Below are positions 41,505 through 52,800 of a DNA stretch of 64,000 nt, piece by piece. Positions within the stretch are counted from its first letter, which is position 1. Each line of letters starts with the position of its first letter. Location of the stretch: the NCBI GenBank assembly GCA_963643165.1, contig CAVIJD010000001.1:1-64000 (forward strand). The letters run 5' to 3'. Both the position numbers and the translations under genes were made by a program. This DNA comes from F23-D06 sp963643165 (GTDB lineage Bacteria; Bacteroidota; Bacteroidia; Bacteroidales; WCHB1-69). A model generated the notes under the pieces. That model did no database searches. It had not been told where the DNA came from and saw nothing but the letters and a program-made list of their open reading frames with translations.

Positions 41505-43450
41505 CAAAAATGAAGAGCAAAAATAATATAGTATATATAATAATATTGTGTTTTGTTTTTGCTTTCATTACAAAACTTCCTGTTTTTGCCCAGAAGACTC
41601 CTAAAGTCGCTTCACTTTGTTTGAAAGCCCAGCATTGTATCAATGACCACGATTTTGAGAAAGCGTTGGCCTTGTTGAATCAGGCTGAGCAGAAAGACCC
41701 GACCTATCCGGACACCTATATCCTGAAAGGTGACCTCTTCAATTTCACCTTAAAGTCAGACTCGGCAGCCAAGTGCTATAACAAGGCTATAGAATTGCTG
41801 GGCGATCCGGACCCGATGCTCTACTACATAGCTGCAAATGAGAATGCGAAATGCGCCCAGTACGAAACCGCTTTGCACAATTATGAACTCTTTTTGAAAA
41901 AGGGCATACAATATACGGATGTGCTTTCGGATGCGCAGAAAGGTGTCGCTAATTGTCGCTTTGGTATTGAAGCCATGAAACACCCGGTCAAATTTCAGTT
42001 GCAGAATCTCGGCAAAAACGTCAATTCGGCTTGGGACGAATCGCTGGCAACGATTACGGCAGACGACGAAATGTTGATCTTTACCGTAAACAGGCCTAAG
42101 GACGAACATACCGTATGTGCTTTTTGTCTCAATGAAGAAGACCTTTATGTTTCGAGAAGAGAAAAAGATGGCACTTGGGGGGCACGCCAGCCGATAGGCT
42201 CGCCAATCAAGACGGGATACAACGAAGGGGCGCAGTGCGTGTCACCAGACGGTAAGTATCTGCTTTACACTTTGTGTGATGCAGATTTCGGCATGGGCAG
42301 TTGCGACCTTTATTGGTCTAAAAAGATGGGCAACAAATGGTCGCGGCCGCGCAATTTCGGCGCGCCTGTGAACACATCAGCATGGGAGAGTCAGCCTTCG
42401 ATGGCCCCTGACGGTAAAACAGTCTATTTCGTCTCCTCAAGGCCGGGCGGCTTCGGCGGCATGGACCTTTGGAAAACCTCAATGACCGCAGAGGGCAACT
42501 TTTCAGTCCCTGAGAATCTCGGTCCCACAATCAACACCCCGGGTGATGATGCGGCGCCTTTCATACACAGTGACGGACGCACACTCTATTTTGCTTCGAA
42601 TGGACGTGTCGGCATGGGCGGCTACGACTTGTACTATGCCACGCTGCAGCCCGACGGGTCATGGAGCGAGCCGAAGAATTTGGGCTATCCGATCAATACC
42701 CCTGCCGATGAAATCAACATCTTCATCAATGCTGCCGGCACGGTAGCCTATATGGCCTCCGACAAAGAGGGCGGTTATGGTGGACTTGACCTGTACAGCT
42801 TCGACCTTGATGACAATCTGCGTCCTAACCCCGTCACCTATCTTAAAGGAATCGTGCAAGACGCGTCTTCGCACCGTCCGATAGCCGCCACGATTGAAAT
42901 GGTTGACCTCAAAACGGGGCAGGTGATATACAGTTCAGTGTCAGATGCGGAAACGGGCGAGTATCTGGCTTGTATCCAAACGGGCGAAAACATCCTTTTG
43001 AATGTATCCCACCCCGATTATCCATTCTATTCGGAAAACTTCCAGATTGAGAAATCCTACACCGAACTTTCCCCATACTTGAAAAACATACAACTTCAGC
43101 GTGCAGATGTCGGCACCGTCGTGGTGCTGAAAAACATCTTCTTCGACTTCAACCGAAGTGAACTGAAACCGGAGTCCTACGAAGAGTTGAACAGACTTGC
43201 CGAGTATCTGCGCCATAACGATGTGAAGATAGAAATCGGCGGCCATACCGATGACCAAGGCACCGATGCCTATAACGACAAGCTCTCTCAAGATAGGGCA
43301 AAGTCGGTATATGAATATCTTGTCGGCCAAGGGATTCCGGCATCAAAACTCAGTTACCACGGCTATGGCAAGCGTCGGCCGGTTGCCGACAATGCAACCG
43401 AGGAGGGCAGGGCGGCCAACCGACGTACAGAGTTCAGGATAATACGGTAG
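41501..43450 (+). CDS. porE: PorE-like TPR/propeller/CarboxypepD/OmpA envelope protein (T9SS component candidate)
   Basis: A 649-aa exported protein (signal peptide IIILCFVFAFITKLPVFAQ). Domains in order: TPR repeats (about 38-150; DFEKALALLNQAEQKDPTYP), a PD40/WD40 beta-propeller (about 175-440; GAQCVSPDGKYLLYT, SQPSMAPDGKTVYFVSSRPGG, PFIHSDGRTLYFASNGRVG), a carboxypeptidase-regulatory-like beta-sandwich (about 450-535), and a C-terminal OmpA domain. The OmpA domain runs from about 545 to 649 (FDFNRSELKPESYEELNRLA, GGHTDDQGTDAYNDKLSQDR, GKRRPVADNATEEGRAANRR). This four-part order is that of PorE of Porphyromonas gingivalis, which links T9SS to peptidoglycan. That PorE is a lipoprotein; here I see a type I signal instead. 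It lies directly upstream of the giant T9SS cargo gene. Confidence 0.82.
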   Translation: MTKMKSKNNIVYIIILCFVFAFITKLPVFAQKTPKVASLCLKAQHCINDHDFEKALALLNQAEQKDPTYPDTYILKGDLFNFTLKSDSAAKCYNKAIELLGDPDPMLYYIAANENAKCAQYETALHNYELFLKKGIQYTDVLSDAQKGVANCRFGIEAMKHPVKFQLQNLGKNVNSAWDESLATITADDEMLIFTVNRPKDEHTVCAFCLNEEDLYVSRREKDGTWGARQPIGSPIKTGYNEGAQCVSPDGKYLLYTLCDADFGMGSCDLYWSKKMGNKWSRPRNFGAPVNTSAWESQPSMAPDGKTVYFVSSRPGGFGGMDLWKTSMTAEGNFSVPENLGPTINTPGDDAAPFIHSDGRTLYFASNGRVGMGGYDLYYATLQPDGSWSEPKNLGYPINTPADEINIFINAAGTVAYMASDKEGGYGGLDLYSFDLDDNLRPNPVTYLKGIVQDASSHRPIAATIEMVDLKTGQVIYSSVSDAETGEYLACIQTGENILLNVSHPDYPFYSENFQIEKSYTELSPYLKNIQLQRADVGTVVVLKNIFFDFNRSELKPESYEELNRLAEYLRHNDVKIEIGGHTDDQGTDAYNDKLSQDRAKSVYEYLVGQGIPASKLSYHGYGKRRPVADNATEEGRAANRRTEFRIIR

Positions 43451-43493
43451 GAGAAGACTCTGACGTACTGCCCATCCATAGATTGTGAAACCA

Positions 43494-43541
43494 CAGAGGA
43501 GGCAGCATTGCACGGACCTGCAACGCTGCCTCCTCTGCTTT
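43494..43541 (+). terminator. Terminator of proS-mazG-porE
   Basis: A perfect 13-bp inverted repeat CAGAGGAGGCAGC / GCTGCCTCCTCTG encloses a second 5-bp pairing (TTGCA/TGCAA), followed by CTTTTG. It lies 44 bases after the porE stop. Confidence 0.8.
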
Positions 43542-43814
43542 TGTGCGTATCACAAAAAAATCTCAAAATTAATACTACTATATTATATATACAATTTATA
43601 TAATGCAACTACAAGAAAGTAACCAGATAAAACACACACCCTCAAAATTTCTATTGTGACGAAAATAAAAAAAGACAAGTGAAAGAAATTGAAAGAAAAA
43701 AAATGTATTTTTGCAAGTTAAAAAGATAGTATAGTGTAAAGTAATCTATGGATTTAAAAGACAGAACAATAGGTAAGAAAAAATAATAATTTATAACAAT
43801 CAAAAAATAAAAGT
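43542..43814 (+). promoter_or_regulatory. AT-rich promoter and leader of the giant surface protein gene
   Basis: This stretch has no gene. It is very AT-rich (ATACTACTATATTATATATA) and contains a -7 match TATTTTTG at 43706-43713 with TTG at 43689-43691. That predicts a 5' leader of about 95 bases, A-rich up to the ATG. No strong Shine-Dalgarno is visible. Confidence 0.45.
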
Positions 43815-46800
43815 ATGAAAAAACTATTATCAATTTGCTTCGTAAGCATCTTGCTTACGATGATGAGCTGGACGACAGCTCAGGCGCAAAGTCCTAGTGG
43901 CTCATGCTGTTTTTGGATTGAGAATATGCAACCGGATACTTTCCGCCATATTGCCAATCTGAATGGCACGATGCTGGCTCAGGACACAGGTGCCGGCACA
44001 GATCTTGTGCTGAACAACGTGCTCAATAGGGCAAGGGTGGGCGTGACGGATGTCTATACCCTTCATTTCCCGACAGATTGCGGAAACAAAGTCTCCATCG
44101 AATGGTTGCTTTACCGCGACGGGCAGCTTGTCAACGGCAATATGTCAGATTATGCTACATTCGAAATTTACACGAGGTATGCAAAGCTGAACGTACAAGG
44201 CGAGTGTGAAAGCATAAGGTGGCTTGGCGGACAAGTTGATAACGGCGACGGCATCTGCGGCTGTGCAGGTGGTGTCCATCTTAACCACAACGATTTCCCG
44301 GGTGCCCGTATGGCTGACGGCACAGCTCCGTATTACGACGAGTCACATTTGGCTGCTGGTTATACCAACCAGATGTACACCAACAATTTCGACTATTTCT
44401 ATCTGCCGTTCCTTGCTGATGCCGGCTCTCAGACACAGGTTAAAATCACTTGGAAACAGGTAGGTAACTATTCTCTCGTCATGCGTCTGCGTGAACGTAC
44501 AGGCGGCACGGACTACTCTTTCACTTACGACGGAAGCCAGAACCCTGGCATGCATGTTGGTGGACATCAGAGCTGCTGCGGTGACATCATCGCTCAGGAT
44601 TCTATCCACTACCTCGTTACTACCGCTCACAACAAGTCTATCTGCGACGGTTCTACTTTCAACTACGGAAGACCTGAATACGCATTTTCAGAAGAAAGCC
44701 TTTACTATGTACTCTTTGGTGAGAACACTTGCGACCACTGGAAAGTTGAGCGCATCGACACCTTCCAACTCTACACCCGCATCAATCCTAACGTCATTAC
44801 GGAGAACAAGACACTCTGCCGTAACGACCGCTTCTCTCATGAGGACCTTCTCGCACTTGTAACACCGGTCAACCTCAATGCACCCGGCTTCAGAAGATAT
44901 GAACTCCTGTGGTCTGCAGACGGCGGAGAGACTTTCGTGGATCTTGAGGATATTAACCTTTCTAATATCACTCGCTATGGCGACAGATCCTACACTTTCG
45001 TCGTCAAACAGAGAAACTATTACTATAACGGTTTCAACGACACTATCAATTATCCTCGCATTGAGTCTGACTCTATCCACTATTGCGAGGGTGAAGAATC
45101 TACTATTACAATAACGGTCAACGACCTTTACAAACCGGTTGCTAATCCTACGAATTTCGCTTATTGCAATGAGGAAATCGCTGACCAGTCTCTGACACTT
45201 CGTGCAGCCATCGCCGAGAATGACCATTGCGCCGATGAGATCCATTGGTTCACTTACGACGGAACGACCCCGACAACGGCTGAGGCTTCCAGAGTGCAAA
45301 TCGGAACTTCCTACACTGTTGAACTCGATGAGCTGAACCCGACAAATGTTGATAAAGTTGTCAAATTTGCTGCTTATACGTACAGCACTACTACACATAC
45401 GTATTCGGCTGATTTTGAAACATTCACCATCGTTTTCCACGCAACTCCTGAAATCACGCTGAACGACACGCAGCTTGACTTTGTGGTTTGTCCCGGTGCA
45501 GAAGTTACTTTGGAAAGTGATGTTGTTTGCAATTTCCCCGCTTACAAAGGCGTGAAACCGACACTTTCTTACAGCTGGAAGAAGAACGGTGTTGCCATCA
45601 ACACGAATGTGGCTGACTTGAATACAACCGCTTCTACAGAGTGTAACCACCAAGACACTTATGTCCTCACGGTTACGGCTACTTCCATGTATGATTGTGA
45701 AGCTGAAGTGACTCGTACTTATACGGTACTCGCTAAAGATGACGCACAACCTACGATTGCTTGGAGAACTGGTGACAGAACTGTTCGTCGTGCAACCCTC
45801 AGCGGATGCGACTCCAGCGATGTTCCTGCTCCCTACGCTACTCTTACAGAGATGGCCGAGGACGTGAAGATTACGGACGGTTGCGACAATGTTGTAACAC
45901 TGAAATATACGGATGTTGCTGAACGTTCAGATTGCCAGACCATCGTTACACGTACTTACACAGTAACGGATGCTTGCGGTAATGTTTCTGAAGCTATCCA
46001 ACATATCTTCACTATCAAGAATGACTATATTCCTACTATCGCTGGCAGTCGCACAATCGATCCTGTCAACGCTATGGATTGTAAATACAATGCTCCCGAC
46101 TATGCAACACTGCGCGGCATCTTCGACACCGCTATCACGGTGAAATTCCAATGTCGTCAGTCAACAGTCGAGAATGTTGTCTTCTTCCTCGAGAACACCA
46201 ATGTTGTTGCTGACGGCAACCTCGACATTTTCGCAGACGTTAATCATGTTACCATCTATGCTCAGGTTACAGACGCTTGCGGCAATGTTTCCGTAAAGAC
46301 TCCTGTGTTTGACATCTACAAACCCGCACAGATGTACATCGCTCGCGGTTCTATCGCTCTCGACACACTCGAACTTTGCGTTAACCAGACTAACAGAGCT
46401 CATTTCAATTCTAACTTCGTGATGAACGGTTATGAGCCTTATACCTATCAGTGGTCTCAGATTGCAGTCGTTGGACAGTGCGTTATAACTCCTGACAACG
46501 CTGACAATACTACTGCTGAATACACTTACGCTACGCTGACACCGGAACTGATGGACATCAATACTTCATCCCACATCATTATGACGGTTACTGACCGTTA
46601 CGGTTGTGTGGCTTCTGATACTGCCAATGCTGTTCACTTCTACCGTCTGCCTGACGTAACCATCTCCACAACGGGTATCAACGATGCAGTCATCAATGAT
46701 GGCGACACCCTTTGCCCGAACTATGGACGTTTGATCACAAGAGCCAATGCTAACAGCAACCTGCCTGACTCTATCCCTGCTTTCATGGCATACCACTGGA

Positions 46801-49800
46801 CAGGCGATGCTATTGCTCAAAATCCTTATCTGCAAGACAACTTCTTCGACCTTTCTTGCAGAAACTGCCACAAGATGTACCAAGTAAATGTTGAGGTCAC
46901 AAACAAGAAGAACTGTAAAGCCAACGCTACGTTCCATGTTTGGGGTATCGATAATGAAGCTCCTGTCATTACCGCTCCTACGGTTGACGTAAGACCTCTC
47001 GAAGCTGGCAAGAACTGTAAGATCCGCATCCCGGATTATACTACTTTCGGTGGTTTCTTCAACAACAGCAATGTAACTGACAATTGCAGACAACCTGAAT
47101 ACACGGGCGACCGTTATGATGTCACTATTACTCAAGACATTGCTGCTGGCACACTCGTAGATGTAAATACTGATGTTACGGTAACCATCAAGACCCCTTG
47201 CGGTCCTGCTGCCACCCATGTCATCAATGTCAGATTCCCTGAGGATGTTATCGCCATCACCGATATCGCTTCTACCCCTGGTTGCGATCCCAATCCTACC
47301 ACACTTACTCCGACCGTCATCAACAATGAGGGTACAATTTCTTACAGTTGGAATATCAACGGCAGAACATATACTACCGAAACAGTAGATGTTGAGGCCA
47401 CCGTTGCAAACCACACATACAGCCTTACCGTTACCGACAACACTACAGGTTGCAAGAGCAGCCAGAATGTTGACGTTACCGTTTACCGTACTCCTGTTCC
47501 TGCTGACGTAACGCTTGCTATGACGCCTAACCACTATTGCGGTACGCTCGAAAGCGACGGTACTGTTTCTTATACAGTAAATGACGCTGAAGTTTCTCAT
47601 ATCGTTGGTTACAGAATGACGGGTGACGTGTTCGCTCCTTACCGCGATATGGATTACGTCTATACCAACCTTATCCAGGGTGTCCATGAGTTCACATTCT
47701 ACACCTCCGATGGTTGTACAATGACACTCAAAGCTAAAGTGACCCAAGATTCTCTTGAAACATTCACTGCCACTGTTCTTCGTCACAACGATCAGTGCGA
47801 GCCCAATTATGGCGGTTCTGTCCAAGTGACACCTCAAAAAGAAAACTATATCTATACGATTATCGGCAACGCAGCTGTTACCACTGGTGAAACCCAAACT
47901 GGTCGCGCCAATGTCATCACGCCGCTGATGTTCAACTGGCTCTATCAAGATACCTACCGTATCCAAGTTGCCACCACTAAGAACTGTGTGTTCTATACGA
48001 ATGAGGTTCGCGTTCTCGACATTACCGACACTCCTGCCGTTCATACATACAATGTTGTGAATGTTTCCCGTTGCGATGTTCCTGATGGACAAATTCAGGT
48101 CAACAACACCAACGCTTCTTATTCTTACATCCTCAATGGCCAAGTGATTCCTGGCAACAATGGAACTATTACTTTCAGCGGTCTCGCTTCAGGTACTTAT
48201 ACCCTCAAGATGATGTCTGCTGGCAAGTGTGTAAGAGAAATGAGCATCTCTGTCGGTTCTAACGCTGACGCTCCTGCACAACCTATTTATCAACTTACGG
48301 ATAACAACCATTGTGACCTTGAGGCTAACGGCACACTCACAATTACCGCCGCTAATACTACACAAGGTTTCACCTACACTGTTGAAGGTGTTACCATCAT
48401 CGCTGACGGCACTTCCAATGTTGTTTTCAATAACCTTGGTACCGGTACCCACACTATCGAAGTACTTGGTGTAAACCAGTGCCTCGCTCAGTACGACTTC
48501 ACTATCGATTTCGAGAATGTGGCTGAAGATTTCGCTGCTAATGAAGTTAAATCTTACAATGGCGACAATTGCCGCACTCCGAACAACCGCATCGTGATTA
48601 ATGCTGATCCTGATTACAATTACTTCGTCTATGATGCTAACGATGAACTCGTCGATCCTGCTGACTACAGTGCCCTTGAAGACGGTGTCTATAGAGTCGT
48701 GAAACAACACGCTGAGTTCAAATGCGAATTTGAAACTATAGTTAAAGTTCACGTTGTCAAGCCTGTTTATAACATGCAGCTTACAGTTAACAATGACGAG
48801 GACTGCAGCACCGTCGGTACTGGTTCTATCGTAGTTAGCAATGGCGCAGGTTATACATTCTTCACTACACTTGGTGATGACACTTTCACGCTTACAGGAC
48901 TTGACGGTACGAACACTTACACCGTACACGCAATCAGCAACACAACTTTCTGCGAATACACGAAAGATGCTACTGTAGAAATCGATGGTTATACACCTGA
49001 GATCAAAGCTATCTCCTCAACAGCTAATTACCTCTGCTTCGAGAACGAGTATAATGGTTCTATCACCGTTACGCTGAAGAACACTGCTGCTCTCGCTGAC
49101 GTACTTCCTTGCACGTATTACATCAAGAATACCACGACGGGTATTGAAGCAAACAACGAAACTGGTGTCTTTACAGATCTCCAGGCTGGCAACTATGATG
49201 TTTGGGTTATTTCTAACCTCCACTGCCAGACCGATGTTAGCGATGCCACCGTCCTTGACAGCGCATTCATCCGTCCTCAATATGTGATTACACCTAACCA
49301 CAACTGCTTCTGGACACCTAACAATCCTGGTTCCGGTTGTATTGATATCATCCAACCGCGCGATGTTGCAGGTCTCCACAATTACACCTACACCATTTCT
49401 CAAGAAAATGCTGGTGCTTGGTCATTCGTGGCTGACATCGACAAAGTTTCTTTGAGATACTGCTTCCTTGATGATGCTACCTATCATTTGAAGATTGTTG
49501 ACGAACTCACAGGTTGTGAATATGATGGTGACTTCGTCGTTCCTTTCGAGGCTATCAATGTTACTGCCACGGTTGCTTCTGAAGACAACCACAGATGTGA
49601 TGCAACTGGAAATGGTTTTATCACTGTCAATGCTACATCTGACCACGAGTACTCAACGCTTTATTTCAAACTCACCAACGCAGCCAATGTTGACGTTACG
49701 CCCGTTATGCCTATCGGTGCAACGGTTAACAACCTCGTAGCCGGTACATACTATGTAACCGTTATCGACAGTTTCTCCAACTGCATCTATGATGACCTCG

Positions 49801-52800
49801 CCAACAGAGAAGTAGTCATCGAAAATGATCCTTACACGATTACTTTCGACGTTGCTACTACGGACAACGCATTGTGTAACGGCAGCGACGGTACGATTAC
49901 CGTAAGCAACGTTGTCAGCACAAATCCTGCCGCTGCTGGTTTCGAGTACAGCCTTGATGGTATTACTTATCAGTCAAGCGCTCTCTTCGAGAACCTTGCC
50001 TCTGGCGCATACGTAGTCTATGTACGCGACATTCAGTCACAGTGTGTTGCTACGGTTAATGCTCTTATCAAAGACCGTACAGACAATGCTCCGATTATCA
50101 GCAATATTACCTCTAATGGTCACAACCTTGCCGGTACGCTGCATTTCTGCCAGAACACCACTGGAACCATCTTTGCAGACGTTACTTCTAACATTGCTGG
50201 TGATGTAAACTTCGATTATGAATGGACCAACTCTTGCCACACCGGTATCTTCTCAACAGCTGACTCCGTCAACGTAAGAACTGACGAGGTTCTCTGTTGT
50301 GACTACATTCTCGTTGTTACTAGCGAACTCACTGGTTGTGTCAACAGCACACGCGTAAATGTTTGTATCGACTCTCTGCCTAAGATTCATTACATCGTAA
50401 ACAATGCTCCTTGGACAACCGTTGATCCCAACAACATTTACAATTGTGAAAACAAGGCTGTCACTATCGGTATCAATACCTACAACCTCCTTTCTTACAA
50501 TTGGACAAATGGTATCACTACCACCGATGCTTCTTTCACAATACCTGCTTATGCTTACGAGCCTGGTGAAATCGCTTCTTTCTGCGTCAACGTAGAAGAT
50601 GTCAACGGATGTAAGAACTACGGTGTCATCAACCTGATTGAAAAACCGATCAGCACTAAGACTGTTGACATTGACGCTTGTATCACTTACTCCTACACGA
50701 CTGACAATGGTTTGTTGGTTAACCGTACTTACGGTGATGCCCTTGCAAACCCGTTCACATACACACGCACTTACACGGCTGCTAATGGTTGCGACAGCAT
50801 CGTTACTTACAACGTTAAGATCAATGCCGCTCCTACGGTTGCCCTCGCTATCGAGAATCCTGCTAATGATTTCTGGTGCGCAGGCAATGTCATCACAAAC
50901 CGTGCTGACCTCGGTCTGACCGTTACCGATGCTACTCAGAAAGGTTGGAAGATTTCCAACGACAATGTGTTCAACATGCAAGATGCTAACTTCGACATCA
51001 CGTCACCGCTTGTCTATCCGGCTCACAATGGCAAATATCTGTTCGCTTATGCTGCTAACAGCTGCGATACCGTGTTTGTTGGACCTTACATGATCACAGT
51101 TGACAGTATGCCGAGAATCGATGGCAACATTGCTGTCACTAACTACTGCGCAGGAAGCACTTTCGATGTTACCACCCCTGCTGCTGTTTCCAACGCTAAT
51201 CCTTCTGCTGCTATCTATTCCACCTGGAAACTTGTTGACGGTGCTAACGTTAAGGAATTCAACGGTAGCGATGTGGTCCGCAAGGCTTACAATGGAATGA
51301 CAGTACGTTACATCCTTGGCAACCACTGTGGTAAAGATTCTGTTGAGGCTGTTATTACCGTTGATTCTGTTGTGAAACCGATTATCACAATCGACAATGA
51401 GTACTGTGCCGGTGATGTTCTCAATCTTGCAAGTTTCATCATCACGAACGCTGCTCTCAACACAACTCCTACGGATACCGTAATCAAACTTGATGGCGTA
51501 CCTTACGTGGCTGGCACGAAACTCGCTATTGCAAATGCTAACGTTTCTGCAGTCCTCACTTACGAATGCGGTACTATTGAGTCTGCCCCTGTTACGATTA
51601 CCGTTCATGATACGGCTCATCTTGCTTTGTCAACCACATCTGTCACACCGCTTTGTATATCTACTGCTTACGTTGTTAATGCAGAATGCGCAGAAAGTAA
51701 CACCATCAACGTTATCGACAACGTTAATTGCAACATTACAATAACGGATGGTCCTGATGCAAATCAAAAAACCATCAAAGCTCTTGCTATTCACCGTGGT
51801 ATGGCTAGTTTCACTGTAGTTTCAACTGCTGAAGCCAATTGCGGCAATCCGAAGAAGCATACTTTCACATTCCAAGTTGACAGCACACCTCGTATTACTT
51901 CCGACCTTGCTAATCAAGTGGTTTGTCATGATGGAACTATTTCTACTGTCGTTGCTCCTACATACGAAGTTGAAATTCCTGCTGCAACAACTACCAAATT
52001 TGAGTATTTGAATGCCGCTGGAGTCTGGGTTGAGTTTGCTCCTGCTACTAAGACTTGGTCAATTACCGAGGATGCTACCCAAATCAGATTTGCAATCACC
52101 AATGATTGCGGTACGGCTTACTCCAATGTTGCTAACGTTACTGTTAATGAAATTTCAACGACAAGTGTACTTGATACCATCTGCAAAGAGGATTCTCAAG
52201 TTTACTTCATCACCTTTGCCAAGAACGTTATTCCTAGCGTAGTTTCTGCTCAGGGTAAGGTTACGGTTACTCCTGATGCTACCGTCAGAGGTAAATACAC
52301 GATTGAACCTGTCGGAACAACTCTTGGTAATGATACGCTCGTTATCACAGCTAATGTTCCTGCAACTTACAACGGACCTTGTGCTGAAAAGACTGTTAAA
52401 GTTCCGTTCACAGTTGTTGACAAACCGGTCGTTACAATTCCTCAGGCAGCTTACACTGTTTGCGAGGGTGAAGTTCTTCCCGCAACATTGTTCGATGCTA
52501 CGGTTAACCGCAATTTCGGCAACATCTATGCTCAAGGTTGGAAAATCAGAAAAGCTTCTGCATCTACAGCCGTTGACTACGTTGCAACAACTAAGATGTC
52601 GGCAGACTACAACAATGCTGTACTCTACTATTACGCAACTAACGCTTGTGGAACCACAGAGTCAAGCGTCATGACAATCACTGTCAATGACACTGTCAAA
52701 CTCTCTATCAACAATGCTGATCAGACCATCTGCAACAACACAGCCATCACGCCTATCACGGTTACGACCAACAAAACTACGGTTGTCCTCAGTGATGAAT

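Noticed and set aside
46566..48143. Long antisense frame (525 codons) inside the giant gene, and similar ones at 44688-45749, 48189-48929 and 50253-50981
   Set aside because: They lie opposite a clear gene with strong codon bias, which removes stops from the other strand. Their translations lack family motifs and show composition typical of shadow frames.
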